A stretch of 47,165 nt of DNA from Anthropogastromicrobium chipingensis_A (GTDB lineage: Bacteria; Bacillota; Clostridia; Lachnospirales; Lachnospiraceae), in NCBI GenBank assembly GCA_963605535.1, contig CAVCXB010000008.1, forward strand, positions 1 through 47,165, in the 5' to 3' direction. The notes beneath the pieces are model-generated. The model searched no databases. It was not told the DNA's origin and saw only the letters and a list, made by a program, of their open reading frames with translations. The translations under genes were made by a program, and so were the position numbers. The stretch's first letter is position 1. The number at the start of each line of letters is the position of its first letter. Below, piece by piece: positions 44,107-47,165 of the stretch.

Positions 44107-45479
44107 TATTGGAAGCCCTCCTCATTCTTATAGGAACCGGTATTCCGATAGGTGATCAGCGATACAACAGCCAGAACCACGAAGGTCATGATACCGATAA
44201 CTGCACCGAGGTTGTAATACTGGTTATCAACGGTCAGCTTGTACAGCCAGGTAACAAGAAGGTCGGTCTTACCAGCTGTGGAGCCTACAGGTGTCGGGTT
44301 TCCTCCTGACAGAAGGAAGATAATGTTGAAGTTGTTTACATTTCCGGTAAAAGTGGTGATCAAATACGGTGCGGTAACGAACAGCATGTACGGCAGGGTG
44401 ATGGAGAAGAAGGTTCTCACTGGGCCTGCACCGTCCACGGTAGCTGCCTCGTACAGATCGGCCGGGATGTTCTGAAGAACACCAGTTACCTGAAGCATGG
44501 TAAATGGAATTCCGACCCAAATGTTGATCACGATTACCATGATTCGTGCCAGCAGTGTATTGGACCAGAATGGAATTGCCTTTTCAATGATTCCTGCGTT
44601 TAACAGAAGGGTATTTACGATACCGTTCTGGCTGAAGATGGTTCTCATTAACAGTAAGGATACAAACTGCGGAACTGCTGCGGAAAGAACGAAGCAGAAA
44701 CGCCAGAATGCTTTTGCTCTGGTACCCTTGCGGTTGATTACAATTGCAAGAATCATACCTAAGATATAGTTGCTGAAGGTTGCTGCAACAGCCCAGATGA
44801 GCGTCCAGCCAAGTACCGACCAGAAAGTGCTTCCGATCGAGTCACCAAAGTTTAATACCTTGGCAAAGTTTGCCAGTCCTACCCAGTTAAAGATCGTGGT
44901 ATGCGCATCGACCTTACTGTAGTTGGTGAATGCCATACAGATCATGAACACCAGCGGAAGGACGGTGAAAATGATAATTCCCAGAATCGGAAGTGTCAGC
45001 AGAGTACGATGAAGGTTCTGGTCAAATAATCCCTTGATGTCCTCCATAAAGGTAGGAACTTTCTTGCCAGACTGGCTTAAACACTGTACCTTATAAGCAC
45101 TCTTTACGCTGCCTCTCCAGAAAATGATGAAAGCGGCGATCAAAAAGCACGTTGCCACACCAAATAGTAACATTAACAGGGAATTGTCGCCCTGTGTATA
45201 TTCGTAAATCTGCTTTGCCTCGCTCCATACCTTCTGCTGCTCCTGTCCGCCGAGGTGAACGAGATCAACAAGATAACCTGCGCCTCTTAAAACCATGAAT
45301 GCGATAAATGCGATCTCAACTGCAAGCATGCCGAGTCCCTTTATCACCTGATGGCGCACAATATTGCCAAGTCCTAATACCAGCATAGAAAGCTTCGTCA
45401 ATGCATCTCCCTTGGTAACCGCATTCGTAACGGAATACGGATTGTCGAACTCCTTGCCTCTTTTTGTTTTTCCAGGCAT
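44106..45479 (-). CDS. malF: Carbohydrate ABC permease, MalF-like
   Basis: A 457-residue membrane protein with an extra N-terminal part (residues about 25-150, several helices) as in MalF proteins. The conserved segment GNVNNFNIIFLLSGGNP and the EAA loop EAATVDGAGPVRTFFSITLP are both visible. GGGAGG lies 8 nt upstream of the ATG. It is preceded by a strong hairpin and by malE. Confidence 0.87.
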   Translation of the reverse strand: MPGKTKRGKEFDNPYSVTNAVTKGDALTKLSMLVLGLGNIVRHQVIKGLGMLAVEIAFIAFMVLRGAGYLVDLVHLGGQEQQKVWSEAKQIYEYTQGDNSLLMLLFGVATCFLIAAFIIFWRGSVKSAYKVQCLSQSGKKVPTFMEDIKGLFDQNLHRTLLTLPILGIIIFTVLPLVFMICMAFTNYSKVDAHTTIFNWVGLANFAKVLNFGDSIGSTFWSVLGWTLIWAVAATFSNYILGMILAIVINRKGTRAKAFWRFCFVLSAAVPQFVSLLLMRTIFSQNGIVNTLLLNAGIIEKAIPFWSNTLLARIMVIVINIWVGIPFTMLQVTGVLQNIPADLYEAATVDGAGPVRTFFSITLPYMLFVTAPYLITTFTGNVNNFNIIFLLSGGNPTPVGSTAGKTDLLVTWLYKLTVDNQYYNLGAVIGIMTFVVLAVVSLITYRNTGSYKNEEGFQ

Positions 45480-45539
45480 ATGAAACCTCCCGATAACTCT
45501 TTTTTATTCACTGTTTTGCTTAACTCTTCGTACGTTAAA

Positions 45540-45571
45540 TGCTCCAGGCCCGCAAGGCGGAACCCGGAGCA
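45540..45571 (-). promoter_or_regulatory. GC-rich hairpin between malE and malF
   Basis: On the minus strand TGCTCCGGG and GGGCCTGGAGCA regions fold into a long GC-rich stem with CCGC/GCGG at its top. There is no T-run after it. It is more likely a 3' stabiliser or partial attenuator than a full terminator. Confidence 0.6.
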
Positions 45572-45612
45572 CTGCTAGTTTCATTCCGTTTTTGTCAGTC
45601 AGACAATTTTGA

Positions 45613-46899
45613 TTAGTCAACGATGCTCTGATTCATGGAATCGCTGAACTGATCGGTCAGCTCTGCTGCGTTGTCCAGAGTAACCTCACCATTTACGATG
45701 GACTTACCAAAGTTCTCAGCTGGTGTCCAGTAGTTGTTCATAGCGGTTACGAACGGCTGAAGGATGGATGTCTCATCGAAGGTTTCGTTCTGAGCGATTA
45801 CAAGCTCATCCTTCTGGATATCCTCTTCTGCAAGCAGATCGGTATTGCAAGGAACGATGTTTCTTGCATCATAGTGAAGCTGCTGGGACTCTTCGTTTCC
45901 AAGGAACAGAGCCAGTGCTACTGCTACCTGCGGATACTCGCAGTTCGGATTTACACCGATTGCTTTAGAACCTGCGAAGGACTTCATCTGAAGATCCTCA
46001 CCATCTACCGTGAAGGTTGGAAGCTTTGCGATACCAAGGTTGTCGCCCATAGCCTCTGCTAACTTTGCGTAATCCCAAGAACCGGAGAACATTGCGTTGA
46101 TGGTTCCATCACACATACCGGAAACACCGATACCAGACTCATCGTTTACGAAATTCTTGTTTGCTGCCATGTTTACCAGATACTCGGTAACAGCTGCACC
46201 CTTCTCACCTGAGAAGTCAATGCCTGCTTCCTCATCCTTGCCGTCCTCGCCAAACAACGTGCAGCCGTTTGCTACATAGAAGGAGGCGATGTACCAGGAG
46301 TTCGTTAACGGGAAGGAAACCTTACCCTTTTCCAGCATGGTGTCAAGGCTCTTAATATCGTCCTCATCGTATACGCTCTTATCGTAGAACATATACCAAG
46401 TGTTGGTGGTAAACGGAACACCGTATACGCTGTCATCTACCGTTACGGAATCAACGATTGCTTCGGAGTTGGTGCTCTTGATGTAATCAACAGTCTTTCC
46501 ACCAAGCTCTGCGATCGCGCCTGCATCGATCAGAGTCTGAATCTGGTCGTTTGCGAACATGTAAACATCTGCGGAACCGGATGGATCCTGAGAGATGGTC
46601 TTTCCTGCATCACCCTCGGAGCAGGTACCGTACTCGAATGTCAGATCCCAGTTTACGTGCAGCTCGTTGAACGCCTCGCAGCGCTCCTGAAGCCACTGTC
46701 CATAATCCTCTGCCTGATCCTCTGCTGGTCCCCATACGGTGATGGTTGCAGTGATCGGATCCTCTGCGGAATAATCAACGGTCTCCTCCTCTGCCTCTGA
46801 ACTGGACTCCTCCTCTGCGAATGCGCTTACTGCGCCGCCTACTGTTGTAAGGCACATAGCTCCTGCTAAAAACAGACTGGATGCTTTTCTGAATTTCAT
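45613..46899 (-). CDS. malE: Maltodextrin-type solute-binding protein, MalE-like
   Basis: A 428-residue exported binding protein. Residues 1-28 are a signal peptide (FLAGAMCLTTVGGAVSAFA); there is a Cys in the core but no clear lipobox. An acidic linker (EEESSSEAEEE) follows. The binding body has TITVWGPAEDQAE, DVYMFANDQIQTLIDAG and GVPFTTNTWYMFYDKS, all typical of MalE/MBP. GGGAGG lies 9 nt upstream of the ATG. First gene of the operon, with a -10 box at 46962-46967. Maltodextrin is the likely ligand but is inferred. Confidence 0.87.
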   Translation of the reverse strand: MKFRKASSLFLAGAMCLTTVGGAVSAFAEEESSSEAEEETVDYSAEDPITATITVWGPAEDQAEDYGQWLQERCEAFNELHVNWDLTFEYGTCSEGDAGKTISQDPSGSADVYMFANDQIQTLIDAGAIAELGGKTVDYIKSTNSEAIVDSVTVDDSVYGVPFTTNTWYMFYDKSVYDEDDIKSLDTMLEKGKVSFPLTNSWYIASFYVANGCTLFGEDGKDEEAGIDFSGEKGAAVTEYLVNMAANKNFVNDESGIGVSGMCDGTINAMFSGSWDYAKLAEAMGDNLGIAKLPTFTVDGEDLQMKSFAGSKAIGVNPNCEYPQVAVALALFLGNEESQQLHYDARNIVPCNTDLLAEEDIQKDELVIAQNETFDETSILQPFVTAMNNYWTPAENFGKSIVNGEVTLDNAAELTDQFSDSMNQSIVD

Positions 46900-46929
46900 C
46901 GTGTAAATCCTCCCTATTTTCTTTTTTTG

Positions 46930-46947
46930 TTCCGATTCGGTTCGGAA
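46930..46947. promoter_or_regulatory. Candidate operator in the malE leader
   Basis: An 18-bp palindrome TTCCGATTCGGTTCGGAA with perfect 6-bp arms TTCCGA/TCGGAA. It lies just downstream of the predicted start site, where a LacI-type repressor such as MalR would act. The regulator gene is not in the window. Confidence 0.5.
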
Positions 46948-46961
46948 GTTCTTATGCCATT

Positions 46962-46967
46962 ATTATA
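46962..46967 (-). promoter_or_regulatory. malE -10 box
   Basis: Consensus TATAAT on the minus strand. At the 17-nt position the -35 box is poor (TATACG); a TTGATA lies 6 nt too far away. A poor -35 box fits activation by a regulator. Confidence 0.55.
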
Positions 46968-46989
46968 AGAAAATTTGGTGATTTCGTAT

Positions 46990-47041
46990 ATATCAAAAAT
47001 ATTAGATTCATGTTGTTTTTCTCTGAAATTATTTTTGATAT
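46990..47041. promoter_or_regulatory. Inverted repeat upstream of malE promoter
   Basis: Perfect 12-bp arms ATATCAAAAATA (46990-47001) and TATTTTTGATAT (47030-47041), spaced by 28 nt. They cover about -35 to -86 relative to the start, the place for an activator. AT-rich, so chance or curvature is possible. Confidence 0.4.
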
Positions 47042-47165
47042 CATTTTTCTTTTGCGAGATCTTCTGTCCGGTAACTATGATAACCTTCATAATCATAGCT
47101 ATGGTCAACGCCTTCCTATAATGTCAAGCCCTAAATCATTGATTTTTCAGGCTTTTCTCTAAATA

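Noticed and set aside
46914..47108. 64-residue minus-strand ORF upstream of malE
   Set aside because: It covers the malE promoter and -10 box and has no ribosome binding site.

Overview
The window looks like chromosomal DNA of a Gram-positive gut Clostridia, most likely family Lachnospiraceae. The basis is moderate GC, strong GGAGG-type ribosome binding sites, protein families common in that group (DUF4317, DUF5702, DUF6382/FHA, WG repeats) and a Tad pilus locus without an outer-membrane secretin. The genus cannot be fixed by eye. Every gene except ridA is on the minus strand, so operons read from high to low coordinates. No rRNA, tRNA, CRISPR array, insertion sequence or phage gene was seen.

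Right end (41353-47165): a carbohydrate ABC importer, malE-malF-malG-like, plus a second unrelated solute-binding protein and a clear terminator. No ATPase is encoded here, so it presumably uses a shared MsmX-type ATPase. A strong hairpin separates malE from malF, and palindromes surround the malE promoter. Next come a Nudix hydrolase, a patatin-like lipase, an aminotransferase, a DUF4317 protein and an AzgA/PbuG-type purine permease (35590-41248). After these lie ridA (the only plus-strand gene), divergent from an FtsX/MacB-type ABC exporter pair, and an RNase H.

Centre (9619-29971): a gene run of about 20 kb that I read as one Tad/Flp pilus operon fused to a eukaryotic-like phospho-signalling set. 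Transcription order: PP2C phosphatase, TadZ, TadA ATPase, TadB, TadC, Flp pilin, TadE-like protein, large DUF5702 TadG-like protein, a second pseudopilin-like protein, TadV prepilin peptidase, WG-repeat membrane protein, FHA protein, a 48-residue membrane protein (GTG start), a transmembrane Ser/Thr kinase with an external beta-propeller, and a 1301-residue surface protein. Spacing is tight, with several overlaps. The inference is a cell-surface fibre or adhesin machine whose assembly is sensed and switched by kinase, phosphatase and FHA. This is the most interesting system in the window.

Left end (138-9447): a PD-(D/E)XK nuclease-like gene carrying a 12-bp tandem repeat, then a folate operon (folC, folE, folP, fused folB-folK) followed by pheA, a DUF815 AAA ATPase and a Ppx/GppA-HD protein. 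Several dispersed palindromic repeats lie between genes, one of which supplies the ribosome binding site of rnhA.
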